A stretch of DNA of 64,000 nucleotides. Origin: an uncultured Bacilli bacterium (GTDB lineage Bacteria > Bacillota_I > Bacilli_A > RF39 > UBA660). Location of the stretch: assembly GCA_934177995.1 (NCBI GenBank), contig CAKPPW010000002.1, forward strand, positions 18,831-82,830. The letters are read 5' to 3'. The notes below the pieces were generated by a model. It searched no databases. It was not told the origin of the DNA and saw only the letters and a list, made by a program, of their open reading frames with translations. Positions 1-7,710 of this stretch are shown one piece after another; the stretch's first letter is position 1, and each line of letters opens with the position of its first letter. Both the position numbers and the translations under genes were made by a program.

Positions 1-137
1 ACTTACTAGGTAATAATAACTTAAGTGATGCTGAACTAATCGCTAGTGATGTTGATAGAGATGGTTTAATCACGGTAGTAGACCTTTTAAGAATTCAAAA
101 AAGTTTATTAGGATATAGTAAAATAGAACAGAAATGA
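1..137 (+). CDS. C-terminal fragment of a dockerin-containing protein
   Basis: The reading frame is open from the window edge and ends at TGA 135-137. The visible tail has a dockerin/EF-hand-like calcium loop (DVDRDGLITVVDLL) followed by a helix. Dockerins are the small calcium-binding modules that dock enzymes onto cohesin domains. The next gene looks like a cohesin, so the two may be partners. Only one of the usual two dockerin repeats is in view; the other may lie upstream. The TGA stop argues against a UGA=Trp code. Confidence 0.6.
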   Translation, partial: LLGNNNLSDAELIASDVDRDGLITVVDLLRIQKSLLGYSKIEQK

Positions 138-147
138 GATGATTTAA

Positions 148-1470
148 ATGACTAAAAAGAAAATATTTATCTTCTTCCTTCTTTCCTTTTTCTTTTTTTG
201 TGGTATAGATAATGTCTTTGCTGCTAGTATTAGTGTAGCAGGTACTACTAGTGAAGGAGTAGTAGGGGGAAATGTAACAGTTAATGTAACAGTTAATGAA
301 CCATCTGGTCTTGGAGCTTGGGAGTTTAATGTTTCCTATGATAGTAATATATTAACGCTTACTAGTGGTGAGACTCATGTAGTTGATTATGTTCAAAGTC
401 CCGGTCAAACTAGAAAGACTTATTCTTATAAGTTTACAGTAAAAAAAGAAGGTAGTGCCAATGTTGGTATCGCTTCTTCTAACTTTGTTTCTTATGATGA
501 AGCGACAAGGTCAGCTCCCAAAGACTCTACTACTATTAAATGTATTAAAAGAGAGACAATTGTAGCAAACTATAGTAAGAATAATAATCTAGCAAGTCTT
601 GGCGTAAAAGATTATCAAATATCACCAAGTTTCAATAAGAATGAACTTAACTATACTTTAGAAGTAGAACATGATGTAGAGAAAATAACGATTGAAGGTA
701 GTAGGGAAGATAGTAAAAGTAGTATTACTGGTCTAGGAGAAAAAGAAGTCCATGAAGGAGCTAATGCTTTTGATATTGTAGTAACTGCTGAAAATGGTTC
801 TACTAAGACTTATCACTTAACTGTAACGGTAAAAGAATTAGACCCTATTAATGTTAAAGTAGATAAAAAAGAAATGACTCTTATTCAAAAAGAAGAAGAA
901 TTAACTGATAAAGTACCTAATCACTTTGAAAAGACTACTGTAAAAATAAATGATAAAGACGTTTTAGCTTATCAAAATAAAGTCTTAAAACTAACAATAG
1001 TCGCTCTAAAAGATAGTAAAGGAAATATTAATTTCTATGAATATAAAAATAATAACTATAAACTTTATAAACAACTAACTAGTGGTAATATCTCTATCCA
1101 TATCCTTGATACTAAAAAGATACCTAAAGGATATAAACCTTATAAATTAAAAATAGATAATAATGAGTATCAAGCCTATAAACTAAATAAGAGTGATTCA
1201 TTTTTCTTAATTTATGGAGAAAATGTTGAAACTGGTAAAAAAAGTTTATATAATTATGATGAGGTAGAAAAAACTATTCAACGATATAATAAGGTAGAGG
1301 TTAAGAGTAGTAGTAATAATGATAAATATCTTATTCTAGGACTACTAGGATTAGTTTTATTACTTCTTCTTATCTTACTAGGATTATTAAGTGGTAATAG
1401 AAAAGTTAAGAACAAGAAAAAAATAAAGAAAAGAATTGGAGACAAATATAATGGAGAAGAAAAATTCTAA
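148..1470 (+). CDS. Secreted, membrane-anchored cohesin-like protein with cadherin-like domain
   Basis: A signal peptide covers about residues 1-26. Residues about 27-135 look like a cohesin-type beta sandwich (glycine- and valine-rich strands, GAWEFNVSYD, NVGIASSNF). Residues about 142-232 match the cadherin-like beta-sandwich repeat often seen in gut Firmicutes (LASLGVKDYQISPSFN, NELNYT, GSTKTYHLTV). A region of unknown fold follows, then one transmembrane helix (about 394-416) and a Lys/Arg-rich cytoplasmic tail. The protein would therefore display its cohesin domain on the cell surface. It follows a dockerin-bearing gene by 10 bp, so co-transcription is likely. The fold calls come from pattern only. 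This is chromosomal flank, not part of the ICE. Confidence 0.65.
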   Translation: MTKKKIFIFFLLSFFFFCGIDNVFAASISVAGTTSEGVVGGNVTVNVTVNEPSGLGAWEFNVSYDSNILTLTSGETHVVDYVQSPGQTRKTYSYKFTVKKEGSANVGIASSNFVSYDEATRSAPKDSTTIKCIKRETIVANYSKNNNLASLGVKDYQISPSFNKNELNYTLEVEHDVEKITIEGSREDSKSSITGLGEKEVHEGANAFDIVVTAENGSTKTYHLTVTVKELDPINVKVDKKEMTLIQKEEELTDKVPNHFEKTTVKINDKDVLAYQNKVLKLTIVALKDSKGNINFYEYKNNNYKLYKQLTSGNISIHILDTKKIPKGYKPYKLKIDNNEYQAYKLNKSDSFFLIYGENVETGKKSLYNYDEVEKTIQRYNKVEVKSSSNNDKYLILGLLGLVLLLLLILLGLLSGNRKVKNKKKIKKRIGDKYNGEEKF

Positions 1471-2017
1471 GAAGAAAGTATTATGGGGATTAGGAATACT
1501 TTTTATACTACTAGTTATTATTGTAATTATCTATTTTGTAATAGGTTATAAAAATGATCAGATAGAATCTAAAAAGAAGATAGATAGTGTTATAACAAGC
1601 TATAATAATTTTAAAACACATATAGACTCTTTTAATAAGGAACGGGATAACTTTTATCAAGTAGTAATGAAAGATATGTATTATGAAGACTTAAAGAATA
1701 ATGATACTAAGTATAAAGAAATTATTAGTAATTATACTAAGACTATTGAACCACTAGAAGATGATTATAAAGAATTGAAAGATAAGTGTGTTGATGTTTT
1801 ATATCCTGATGTATCTGTTAATAATAAATGTGAAGCTTTTGTAATTGGTTATGAGAAAGCGATAAATTCTTATGTTAGTGATATTAAGAAATATAATGAA
1901 AATATTAAAGATTATAATGATGTCTTAGAAGAAAATGATACTAAGATAGAAGAGGTTAAATTAACTATTGATTATATAGATGTTGATGGTGATAGAAAAT
2001 ATCTAGGAAAGAATTAA
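1451..2017 (+). CDS. Single-pass membrane protein with extracellular coiled coil
   Basis: I prefer ATG 1451 (MEKKNSKKK) over the upstream TTG because TTGGAGA just before it can act as Shine-Dalgarno. The gene overlaps the cohesin-like gene by 20 bp, which suggests translational coupling. The N-terminus is lysine-rich, then one hydrophobic segment of about 22 residues (LGILFILLVIIVIIYFVIGY). The rest is charged, helical and coiled-coil-like, with two cysteines (DKCVDVLYPD and NNKCEAF) that could form a disulfide outside the cell. I do not recognise a family. Confidence 0.6.
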   Translation: MEKKNSKKKVLWGLGILFILLVIIVIIYFVIGYKNDQIESKKKIDSVITSYNNFKTHIDSFNKERDNFYQVVMKDMYYEDLKNNDTKYKEIISNYTKTIEPLEDDYKELKDKCVDVLYPDVSVNNKCEAFVIGYEKAINSYVSDIKKYNENIKDYNDVLEENDTKIEEVKLTIDYIDVDGDRKYLGKN

Positions 2018-2027
2018 AAGGTGAGTT

Positions 2028-3107
2028 ATGGAAGATTTAGAGAAAACAGTAATAATGCCAAATCTTAGAAAAGAGCTTGATAAGAAGAATAAGAAACCTA
2101 AAAAGGGAAAGATTAAGACTATTCTTAGTAGTTTAATAATTATAGGTAGTAGTCTAGGTTTATTTCTTTTCTATGGACCATTTAATTTCTTTCGTGACTT
2201 TTGGATAACTTCAGCGATGACTACGATGACTCATCAATATTTAGCTACTTGGTTTTATAATGATGATGTGATTAATAAAGTCTTATCAAAGAATCATATG
2301 GTAGAGGTTAATGATACTACTAATCCTGATTTAGTTAATATTAGTGATTATAATAAGAATCAGACTATTTATAAAAATGAATATGAAAAAGAAATACTAG
2401 AACATGAGGATGGTGCCTTATATAAAGTAATTGATATTAAAGGAACATCTTATCAAGGATATTTAGTAGCCATTTATGACCCATCTAGAGTATCTATTGC
2501 AACAACTAAATATTTAGGTAAAAGAGGAGAAGCTATTACCACAGTTGCAAAAAGAGAAAACGCTATTATTGCTATGAATGCCGGGGGATTTTATGATCCT
2601 GATTGGAATAGTAATGGGGCTCAACCACATGGTACAGTTATTTCTAATGGAGTAGTAGTAAGTGACTTTGATGATGCTAATATGAGTGGTGGTTTTGTTG
2701 GCTTTAATAAAGAAAATAAACTAGTACTTGGTAAGTTCACTAAGGAACAAGCTGTTAGTATGGGTATTCGTGATGCAGTTGAGTTTGGTCCATTTTTAAT
2801 TGTCAATGGTAAGAGTAGTTTCGTTAAAGGTAATGGTGGCTGGGGAATAGCTCCTCGTACGGCAATAGGTCAAAGAAGTGATGGAATTGTTCTATTCCTA
2901 GTAATTAATGGTCGTCTTGCTACTAGTATTGGAGCAGATATGGGTGACTTAACTGAAATTATGGAAAACTATGGAGCTGTAAATGCTGCTAATATGGATG
3001 GAGGTAGTTCATCAGAATTAGTTATCAATAATAAGATTGTAAATCATCCAGTAGCAGCTGGTACTAATGGATTAAGAGATATGCCTACTTTCTGGGTAGT
3101 TAAATAA
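2028..3107 (+). CDS. Phosphodiester glycosidase (NAGPA-like) family protein
   Basis: The C-terminal two thirds has the signatures of the phosphodiester glycosidase / exopolysaccharide biosynthesis family (PF09992 type): AIIAMNAGGFYD, GTVISNGVVV, EFGPFLIVNG, APRTAIGQRSDG and NMDGGSSSELVING-like ending. These enzymes cleave sugar phosphodiesters and in bacteria are usually cell-surface proteins. Here one transmembrane segment near residues 33-53 anchors the enzyme outside the cell. The start ATG follows GGTGAG by a few bases and lies 10 bp after the previous stop, so it sits in the same operon. Function on a specific polymer is unknown. Confidence 0.85.
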   Translation: MEDLEKTVIMPNLRKELDKKNKKPKKGKIKTILSSLIIIGSSLGLFLFYGPFNFFRDFWITSAMTTMTHQYLATWFYNDDVINKVLSKNHMVEVNDTTNPDLVNISDYNKNQTIYKNEYEKEILEHEDGALYKVIDIKGTSYQGYLVAIYDPSRVSIATTKYLGKRGEAITTVAKRENAIIAMNAGGFYDPDWNSNGAQPHGTVISNGVVVSDFDDANMSGGFVGFNKENKLVLGKFTKEQAVSMGIRDAVEFGPFLIVNGKSSFVKGNGGWGIAPRTAIGQRSDGIVLFLVINGRLATSIGADMGDLTEIMENYGAVNAANMDGGSSSELVINNKIVNHPVAAGTNGLRDMPTFWVVK

Positions 3108-3130
3108 GCCATGACTTTAGTGCATGGTGG

Positions 3131-3388
3131 TTGACTAAAGAAAATTCATTTACTAAAAATAATATAGAAGCACTAGCAGAATATTATGATATTGATTTAT
3201 CATCTAAGTTAAGAGATAAAATGGTTAAGCTATATAATGAATGTAAAGATTCTATAAGTATTTGGGCTTATAATGGTTATACAGTTTCAGAATATAACAA
3301 TATGAAAAAAGAATCTAAAAAAGTAGGACGTAATGAGTCTTGCCCTTGTGGCTCAGGCAAGAAGTATAAACAATGTTGTGGTAAATAA
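3131..3388 (+). CDS. SEC-C motif protein, ICE target gene (possibly N-terminally truncated)
   Basis: The last 20 residues form a SEC-C zinc-binding motif (CPCGSGKKYKQCCGK), the Cys-x-Cys...Cys-Cys/His module found at the end of SecA and in many small proteins. The marked start is a TTG at 3131 without a good Shine-Dalgarno. The same frame reads on upstream to 3104 (HDFSAWWLTKENSF), which looks coding, so the gene may have lost its 5' end. The ICE is inserted at the 3' end of this gene: the 43 bp 3345-3387 recur, with silent changes, at 63919-63961. The insertion keeps an intact motif and stop codon. Confidence 0.6.
   Translation: MTKENSFTKNNIEALAEYYDIDLSSKLRDKMVKLYNECKDSISIWAYNGYTVSEYNNMKKESKKVGRNESCPCGSGKKYKQCCGK
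3345..3387 (+). repeat. attL, left attachment site
   Basis: This 43-bp stretch matches 63919-63961. It has CTTGTGG at its left and TGTTGTGGTAAATA (3374-3387) at its right, both identical to attR. The eight or nine differences in between are mostly third codon positions, so both copies encode CGSGKKYK-x-CCGK. Confidence 0.8.
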
Positions 3389-3469
3389 GTTGATTTATAA
3401 GGTGTTGTGCAGTAATGCAGCAGTAAAAAAAGTCAAAAAAATAGACAAAAAACAGCTCAAAACGCACAC

Positions 3470-3516
3470 TTGTGTGCAATTTGTGTGCGTAAAACAAAAA
3501 ATTAATGCACACAATT
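3470..3516. repeat. Integrase arm-type repeats, left end
   Basis: TTGTGTGCAATTTGTGTGC (3470-3488) closely matches TTGTGTGCATTTTGTGTTC at the right end (63764-63782). An inverted ATGCACACAATT lies at 3505-3516. Such short repeats flanking the core are where tyrosine integrases bind with their N-terminal arm domain. Confidence 0.55.
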
Positions 3517-3545
3517 GATTTAAGCCTTATAAAACAAGGGATTTT

Positions 3546-3559
3546 TCAATGAACACAAA
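3546..3559. repeat. Arm-type inverted repeat, left copy
   Basis: TCAATGAACACAAA here is the exact reverse complement of TTTGTGTTCATTGA at 63774-63787. The pair marks both inner ends of the element. Confidence 0.55.
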
Positions 3560-3567
3560 TTCACAAT

Positions 3568-3593
3568 AATCAGCATTCGTGCTGATTTTTTTC
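3568..3593. terminator. Rho-independent terminator at left ICE end
   Basis: An 8-bp stem AATCAGCA/TGCTGATT with a TTCG loop is followed by a T run. It lies between the SEC-C gene and integrase 1 and should insulate the element from host transcription. Confidence 0.75.
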
Positions 3594-3623
3594 GTTCTCT
3601 AAAGAAATTTAGAGGAGGAAGTT

Positions 3624-4937
3624 ATGGGAAAAGTAAATGTAACAAAAAGAGGGAATCTATATCAATATAGATTTGAAATAGCTCCACAAGGGGGAGTTAG
3701 AAAATTTATTAACAAATCAGGTTTCAAGACAAAACAGGATGCTTATGTTGCTGGGATGAAAGCATTTAATGAATATATGAATACAGGTAAAAAATTTTCT
3801 CCTAATACATGTTCATATTCAGATTTTTTAGATTATTGGATGGCTAATTATTGTCAAATTAATCTAAGATATAATACGATAGAGGCATATAAAAGCATTA
3901 TTAAAAATCATGTTAAACCCAAATTAGGATTTTATAGGCTATCGCAAATAGATACAGCTACATTAAATGATTTTCTTACAGATGTGTTTTTGAATAAAGG
4001 AGTGTCAAAAAACTTTTTAAAAAGTATAATGAAAGTTTTAAAATCTTCATTTGCTTATGCTGAAGATGGTGTTGGATTCATTAAGCATAATCCAGCGTTG
4101 AAAATAAGATTACCAAGATATGATGGTCACGATGAAGATCCAGCTCATATTTTTACACCAGAAGAAATAGAAATGATTTTTAATAGATTTAAAAATAGTC
4201 ATTGTATATATTATGCTTTTTTAACAGCTTATTATACTGGACTGAGAGTTTCAGAAGTATTTGGACTGACATGGGAAGATATTGACTTGAAAAATAAGAA
4301 ATTAACTGTAAATAAAAATATTGTTGAAAAAAATCAAGTAGGTGGAACAAAGCACAGACTTATCAAAGGTCAAAGAACTACTGTTTGGTATTTTGGACCA
4401 TGTAAAACAAAAGCTAGCTATAGAACAATTGATATTGGAGATACATTAGTAGCAGCCTTAAAAGAATTTAAAGAAGAGCAAGAAATATATAAAGAACAAT
4501 ATGGGGATTCATATATCAAACATTATGCAAAAGAAGTTTTAAATCAATATACAAATAAACCAGAAACTAAAATAGTTGATTGCAGTGCAGAAATTGATGT
4601 TGCTTTACCTGAAGTACATTTGGTATTTATAAAAAATAATGGGGCATTTGAAGGAAATAATACTTGCAAATATCCATTTAAAGTAATTCACTATGAGTTA
4701 GGAATACCTTGCAGATTTCACGATTTTAGAGATACACACGCAACAAGATTAATTGAAGCAGGAGCAGATATAAAAGCCGTTTCAAAAAGATTAGGACATA
4801 GTACAATTGAAACAACTTATAATATTTATGTAAGAGTTACAATTCAAATGGAAGAAGAAGTAGTTAGTAAATTTGAGGATTATGCAGACTCTTTAGAAAT
4901 TACTATTTCAAGAAAACCTACGGAATCAATTTCGTGA
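3624..4937 (+). CDS. int: Tyrosine recombinase/integrase 1 (Tn916-like)
   Basis: Predicted to cut and rejoin att DNA during ICE insertion and excision. The N-terminus (KRGNLYQYRFEIA, GGVRKFINKSGFKTK) is the AP2-like arm-binding domain, followed by a SAM-like core-binding domain (about 65-165) and the catalytic domain. Catalytic residues are visible: Arg in TGLRVSEV (about 205), HDFR (about 366-369), LGHS, and the Tyr nucleophile in NIYVRVT (about 402). AGAGGAGG precedes the ATG. It lacks a neighbouring excisionase. It is related to the integrase at the right end (62344); their first 40 residues are nearly the same. Which of the two moves the element is not clear. Confidence 0.92.
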   Translation: MGKVNVTKRGNLYQYRFEIAPQGGVRKFINKSGFKTKQDAYVAGMKAFNEYMNTGKKFSPNTCSYSDFLDYWMANYCQINLRYNTIEAYKSIIKNHVKPKLGFYRLSQIDTATLNDFLTDVFLNKGVSKNFLKSIMKVLKSSFAYAEDGVGFIKHNPALKIRLPRYDGHDEDPAHIFTPEEIEMIFNRFKNSHCIYYAFLTAYYTGLRVSEVFGLTWEDIDLKNKKLTVNKNIVEKNQVGGTKHRLIKGQRTTVWYFGPCKTKASYRTIDIGDTLVAALKEFKEEQEIYKEQYGDSYIKHYAKEVLNQYTNKPETKIVDCSAEIDVALPEVHLVFIKNNGAFEGNNTCKYPFKVIHYELGIPCRFHDFRDTHATRLIEAGADIKAVSKRLGHSTIETTYNIYVRVTIQMEEEVVSKFEDYADSLEITISRKPTESIS

Positions 4938-4962
4938 TAACAATAGTTATTATACGAATACG

Positions 4963-4990
4963 GAACTGAACAATAGTCAGTTCTTTTTTT
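4963..4990. terminator. Rho-independent terminator after integrase 1
   Basis: The 7-bp stem GAACTGA/TCAGTTC with loop ACAATAG is followed by seven T residues. Confidence 0.75.
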
Positions 4991-5022
4991 AATGTTTAAA
5001 AATAAAAGAAAGGGTGATTATA

Positions 5023-5817
5023 ATGGCAGTATTTAAAATAGAGAAACAAAAGAATTATACAGTTATGAGTAATTATCATTTGCAAGATAGAAATCTTTCT
5101 TATAAAGCAAAAGGACTATTATCATTCATGTTAAGTTTGCCTGAAGATTGGGATTACTCTATGAAAGGATTAGTAGCAGTTAGTAAAGAAAATATTAAAG
5201 CTATAAGAACTATACTTAATGAACTTAAAGAACATGGCTATTTAGAAATACAACAATCAAGAGGAGATAAAGGATATTATAAGTATGAATATATTATTCG
5301 TGAAATTCCATTAGAGGTTGAAAAACAACATGATAATCCAGATACCCAAAAAGGGAATACCGTTGAAGGAGATGCCGAAAAGGATACCCAAATAAATACT
5401 AATAAACAAAATACTAAAGAACAAATAGTTAAAAGAGTTAAAGAAAATTTACCATTTGTCGATTTAGATGAATTAAATCCTTTAACTCTTTATTTAATTG
5501 AAAAAAATTATATAGATGAGTATGATACTGATATATATAATTACGACAATCTTTTTGAGGATTTATTGCAACAAGGGCATTTATATAAAGATTTAGTTAA
5601 AATGACACATTATATTGTACCAATAGTTGTTTCAAGACATTTTATTGATGAGAATGGTAATAAAGTAGAGAATAAGTTTGGGTTCTTTCAAGGAGCAATT
5701 AATAATTGCATTGAAAGATTAAGAATAAATGATAAATTAGAAATAGATACAGAAACTGGTTGGTTTAAGTACCTTGAAATTGAAGAGGAAAACGACATTT
5801 ATGATAGAGATTATTAA
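5023..5817 (+). CDS. HTH_36-type DNA-binding protein, replication initiator-like
   Basis: The first about 100 residues are a winged-helix domain of the phage/ICE replication-organiser kind (LSYKAKGLLSFMLSLPEDWDYSMKGL, IRTILNELKEHGYLEI, YKYEYIIREIP). In Tn1549-like elements such a protein is often found near the integrase end and is thought to help replicate the excised circle. The C-terminal half is acidic with no domain I know. I choose ATG 5023; the GTG at 5014 is part of the Shine-Dalgarno AGGGTGATT. The protein ends in an acidic tail (EIEEENDIYDRDY), like many cytosolic proteins of this element. Confidence 0.7.
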   Translation: MAVFKIEKQKNYTVMSNYHLQDRNLSYKAKGLLSFMLSLPEDWDYSMKGLVAVSKENIKAIRTILNELKEHGYLEIQQSRGDKGYYKYEYIIREIPLEVEKQHDNPDTQKGNTVEGDAEKDTQINTNKQNTKEQIVKRVKENLPFVDLDELNPLTLYLIEKNYIDEYDTDIYNYDNLFEDLLQQGHLYKDLVKMTHYIVPIVVSRHFIDENGNKVENKFGFFQGAINNCIERLRINDKLEIDTETGWFKYLEIEEENDIYDRDY

Positions 5818-5833
5818 AAAATAAAAAAATATG

Positions 5834-6235
5834 TTATTTCATATTTTTCAAAACATTATGTAGAATATCTAATTTTTCAGAATCAGAATTCACTATAATA
5901 CTATGTATTACTTCTAAGTCTTCTTTTGATAGATTATATAGTTCATTATTAATTTGAGCTATAAGAATATCAGTATCGTGGTTATAATTGTTGCTATTAT
6001 TTTTTTCTTTATACTGTTCAATTAATTTTTGAAAATCAATCATATTCATTTTCATTCCTTTAGCTATTAATTCAGTATAAGTCATGGAAATACCAACTTT
6101 GCCATACTTTTTTTTCATAATTTTACTCATATAGGCTTTACTAATTCCACTTTCTCTTGCAAACTGTGTAGGCGTAATTTTATGAATTTTGCAATAATCA
6201 GAAATTATAAACCTGATGGCTTCTTCTTTAGTCAT
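5834..6235 (-). CDS. Cro/CI-type HTH transcriptional repressor
   Basis: The N-terminal 60 residues carry a lambda-repressor-like helix-turn-helix (ITPTQFARESGISKAYMSKI). The C-terminal part is acidic and helical and probably dimerises. The gene points left, against the rest of the ICE, and its promoter region holds two diverged copies of the element's 18-bp palindrome (6293-6310 and 6336-6353). This layout is that of a master repressor that controls its own gene and the rightward operon. Direct binding is inferred. Confidence 0.75.
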   Translation of the reverse strand: MTKEEAIRFIISDYCKIHKITPTQFARESGISKAYMSKIMKKKYGKVGISMTYTELIAKGMKMNMIDFQKLIEQYKEKNNSNNYNHDTDILIAQINNELYNLSKEDLEVIHSIIVNSDSEKLDILHNVLKNMK

Positions 6236-6292
6236 TTTTATCTCCTTTCGTTATAATCATATCATTAACATTGTACTATTTTTTTATAATAT

Positions 6293-6310
6293 TGTCTACC
6301 ATTGTGAACT
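6293..6310. promoter_or_regulatory. Operator O1 (diverged ICE palindrome)
   Basis: TGTCTAC-CATT-GTGAACT. The right half-site equals that of the four consensus sites; the left half is TGTCTAC instead of AGTTTAC. It lies 58 bp upstream of the repressor start. Confidence 0.6.
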
Positions 6311-6335
6311 TAATTCATAAATAAAGCCTTAAAAA

Positions 6336-6353
6336 AGTTCACGACAGTAGACA
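6336..6353. promoter_or_regulatory. Operator O2 (diverged ICE palindrome, inverted to O1)
   Basis: AGTTCAC-GACA-GTAGACA is O1 read from the other strand, with a different 4-bp centre. The two sites sit head to head around the divergent promoters, 25 bp apart. Confidence 0.6.
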
Positions 6354-6423
6354 CAAAAAGAAAATAATGATAAAATATTTTATATAGTATTAAACTATAT
6401 ATTTGAAGTGGAGGAGTAAAGTA

Positions 6424-6459
6424 ATGAAAATAGTAAGATGGGTGATACTTTCATCCTGA
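6424..6459 (+). CDS. Possible 11-residue leader peptide
   Basis: GTGGAGGAG is followed at good spacing by ATG and the short frame MKIVRWVILSS. It ends 25 bp before the next gene's likely start, so it may couple or attenuate translation of that gene. No other support. Confidence 0.25.
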   Translation: MKIVRWVILSS

Positions 6460-6483
6460 CTATTAGAAAGACAGGTGAAATTT

Positions 6484-6669
6484 TTGAATAAGGGGCAGTC
6501 TTCAAAACAGATGAGTTGTATCAAAATTTTAGTTGCAAATAAAAATATAGAATTAAGTACAACAAGCCAATTGGATGATGAATCTGTGATTCAGATCTTG
6601 GAAGTATGTCTAAAGCAGTTGAGGGAGAAGGCATCACAAGAAGCAGTACCAATTGGAAAGGAAAAATAA
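6484..6669 (+). CDS. Small hypothetical protein, about 61 aa
   Basis: I take TTG 6484 as start because ACAGGTGA ends a few bases before it; a GTG at 6475 is part of that ribosome site. The product (NKGQSSKQMSCIKILVANKN, then SQLDDESVIQILEVCLKQLREKA) has a short strand-rich part and an amphipathic helix. First gene of the rightward operon behind operators O1/O2. Function unknown. Confidence 0.45.
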   Translation: MNKGQSSKQMSCIKILVANKNIELSTTSQLDDESVIQILEVCLKQLREKASQEAVPIGKEK

Positions 6670-6670
6670 A

Positions 6671-6973
6671 ATGACTAAAGAAGAAAAAAATGCAGTAAAA
6701 GAAGTAGAAGTAGTTTTGGGAGTAAAAATTGGAAAGTATCTTGAAAAAAAGCAAGATATACCTTATGAAGTAATGGAAGAAGTTGTAAAAAAGATTTTGG
6801 AAATTGAAGCAGATTACAATAAAACGAAAAAAGAACTTTTATTTTGTAATTCTTCAGCAGTAAAATTAGAAAGACTATTAGAAATAATTGGTACTGTGAG
6901 TACAATTTCAGTTGAAGATGAAGAATCCTTAGATAAAACTTTAGATGCTTTAGATAGAATATTAAATTCATAA
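6671..6973 (+). CDS. Small acidic coiled-coil protein
   Basis: Start ATG 6671 (MTKEEKNAVKEVEV) follows GGAAAGGAAAAA. The frame upstream to 6653 overlaps the previous gene. The product is about 100 residues, highly charged and predicted helical throughout, with heptad-like leucines (LERLLEIIGTV). No family recognised. A strong terminator follows directly, so it closes the short operon from 6.4 kb. Confidence 0.5.
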   Translation: MTKEEKNAVKEVEVVLGVKIGKYLEKKQDIPYEVMEEVVKKILEIEADYNKTKKELLFCNSSAVKLERLLEIIGTVSTISVEDEESLDKTLDALDRILNS

Positions 6974-6991
6974 AATACTGAAATGTGTACG

Positions 6992-7023
6992 AACTGTATA
7001 GATATTCTATACAGTTTTGTTTA
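6992..7023. terminator. Rho-independent terminator
   Basis: A 10-bp perfect stem AACTGTATAG/CTATACAGTT with loop ATATT is followed by TTGTTT. It ends the 6.4-7.0 kb operon. Confidence 0.75.
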
Positions 7024-7046
7024 TAAAAAAAAATAAAAATAAATTA

Positions 7047-7105
7047 TTGACTTTTATTAAATAAAAGGTTATTATTTTAGTATAAAGAGTTTACTATCGT
7101 GAACT
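7047..7105 (+). promoter_or_regulatory. Promoter with operator O3
   Basis: A -35 TTGACT (7047-7052) and -10 TATTAT (7070-7075) are 17 bp apart. The palindrome AGTTTAC-TATC-GTGAACT lies at 7088-7105, just past the expected transcription start, where a bound repressor would block transcription. Confidence 0.65.
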
Positions 7106-7206
7106 GCTTTAAATTTGTTGGAGGTGGTAGATGTTATTGTGTTTTGAAAAGTCATTATAAACTTTTCGCATTTAAATGTAGTAATATATTTTATTTTTAA
7201 TCAAAT

Positions 7207-7224
7207 AGTTTACTATCGTGAACT
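7207..7224. promoter_or_regulatory. Operator O4
   Basis: An exact second copy of AGTTTACTATCGTGAACT, 119 bp after O3 and 6 bp before a ribosome site (GAGGTGATT). The stretch between O3 and O4 holds no convincing gene. Confidence 0.65.
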
Positions 7225-7241
7225 AAAAGAGAGGTGATTAA

Positions 7242-7424
7242 ATAAACTACAAAGAGAAGGAAAGGTATAAAATATATAATACCTTATCTGATAACCATGG
7301 ATATTTTCTAACTATCATTAAAGTAATAAATAACAAAGTTTATTATTTATTTGATGGGGATGATGAAATAAAATTCTTTGAAGTTGGTAGTCAATTTGAA
7401 TTCGATTTAATAAGGATAATTTAA
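7242..7424 (+). CDS. Small hypothetical protein with apparent AUA start
   Basis: GAGGTG (7231-7236) is followed after 5 bases by an open frame of 60 codons that begins with ATA and has no ATG, GTG or TTG near the front. The peptide looks coding (DNHGYFLTIIKVINNKVYY, then FDGDDEIKFFEVGSQFEFD): alternating hydrophobic strands and acidic turns, like a small beta-barrel. It ends just before the next ribosome site. The frame could be a decayed gene, but other genes here show the same kind of start. Confidence 0.4.
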   Translation: MNYKEKERYKIYNTLSDNHGYFLTIIKVINNKVYYLFDGDDEIKFFEVGSQFEFDLIRII

Positions 7425-7446
7425 AAGATTCGAGAGGGGAAACAAA

Positions 7447-7710
7447 ATGAAGTTTTCAAGTGAAAATAGTAAAATCCCTGATTGGATATTGCATCATTTA
7501 AGAAAATATGGCAATTGTTGTTGTGGCAGAGATATAGTCAAGAAAATCGGTAGAGAAAAAATTATAGAAGTTTTGAAACAAGAAGGGTATCCATGTATTC
7601 TTAAAATAATATATGAAAATAAATATAGATATAAGCGAAGAGTAAAATACCCATTAGATGCTTATTATATTTTGGAGATAGAATGTTTGGTAAAAAGTTA
7701 TTATATATGA
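7447..7710 (+). CDS. Small Cys-rich protein coupled to MazF-like toxin
   Basis: An 87-residue basic protein behind GAGAGGGG. It has a Cys-Cys-Cys stretch (GNCCCGRDIVKKIG) and a further Cys (GYPCILKI). Its TGA overlaps the ATG of the MazF-like gene (ATGA at 7707-7710), a typical toxin-antitoxin junction. I do not recognise it as any known MazE-type antitoxin, but its position fits an antitoxin or co-regulator. The CCCGRDIVKKIG part may be a short helix-turn-helix. Confidence 0.5.
   Translation: MKFSSENSKIPDWILHHLRKYGNCCCGRDIVKKIGREKIIEVLKQEGYPCILKIIYENKYRYKRRVKYPLDAYYILEIECLVKSYYI

Noticed and set aside
2621..2806. Minus-strand frames inside real genes (also at 9816, 29787, 30999, 42009, 43669, 44738, 47569 and others)
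   Set aside because: They are mirror frames of well-supported genes, without ribosome sites or domain content.
3315..3518. Short frames on both strands over attL
   Set aside because: They lie in att and arm-site DNA, have no ribosome sites, and differ in frame from the SEC-C gene.
6293..7224. The repeated palindromes as integrase core sites
   Set aside because: They lie at promoters inside the element, not at its borders, and differ from the att repeats.
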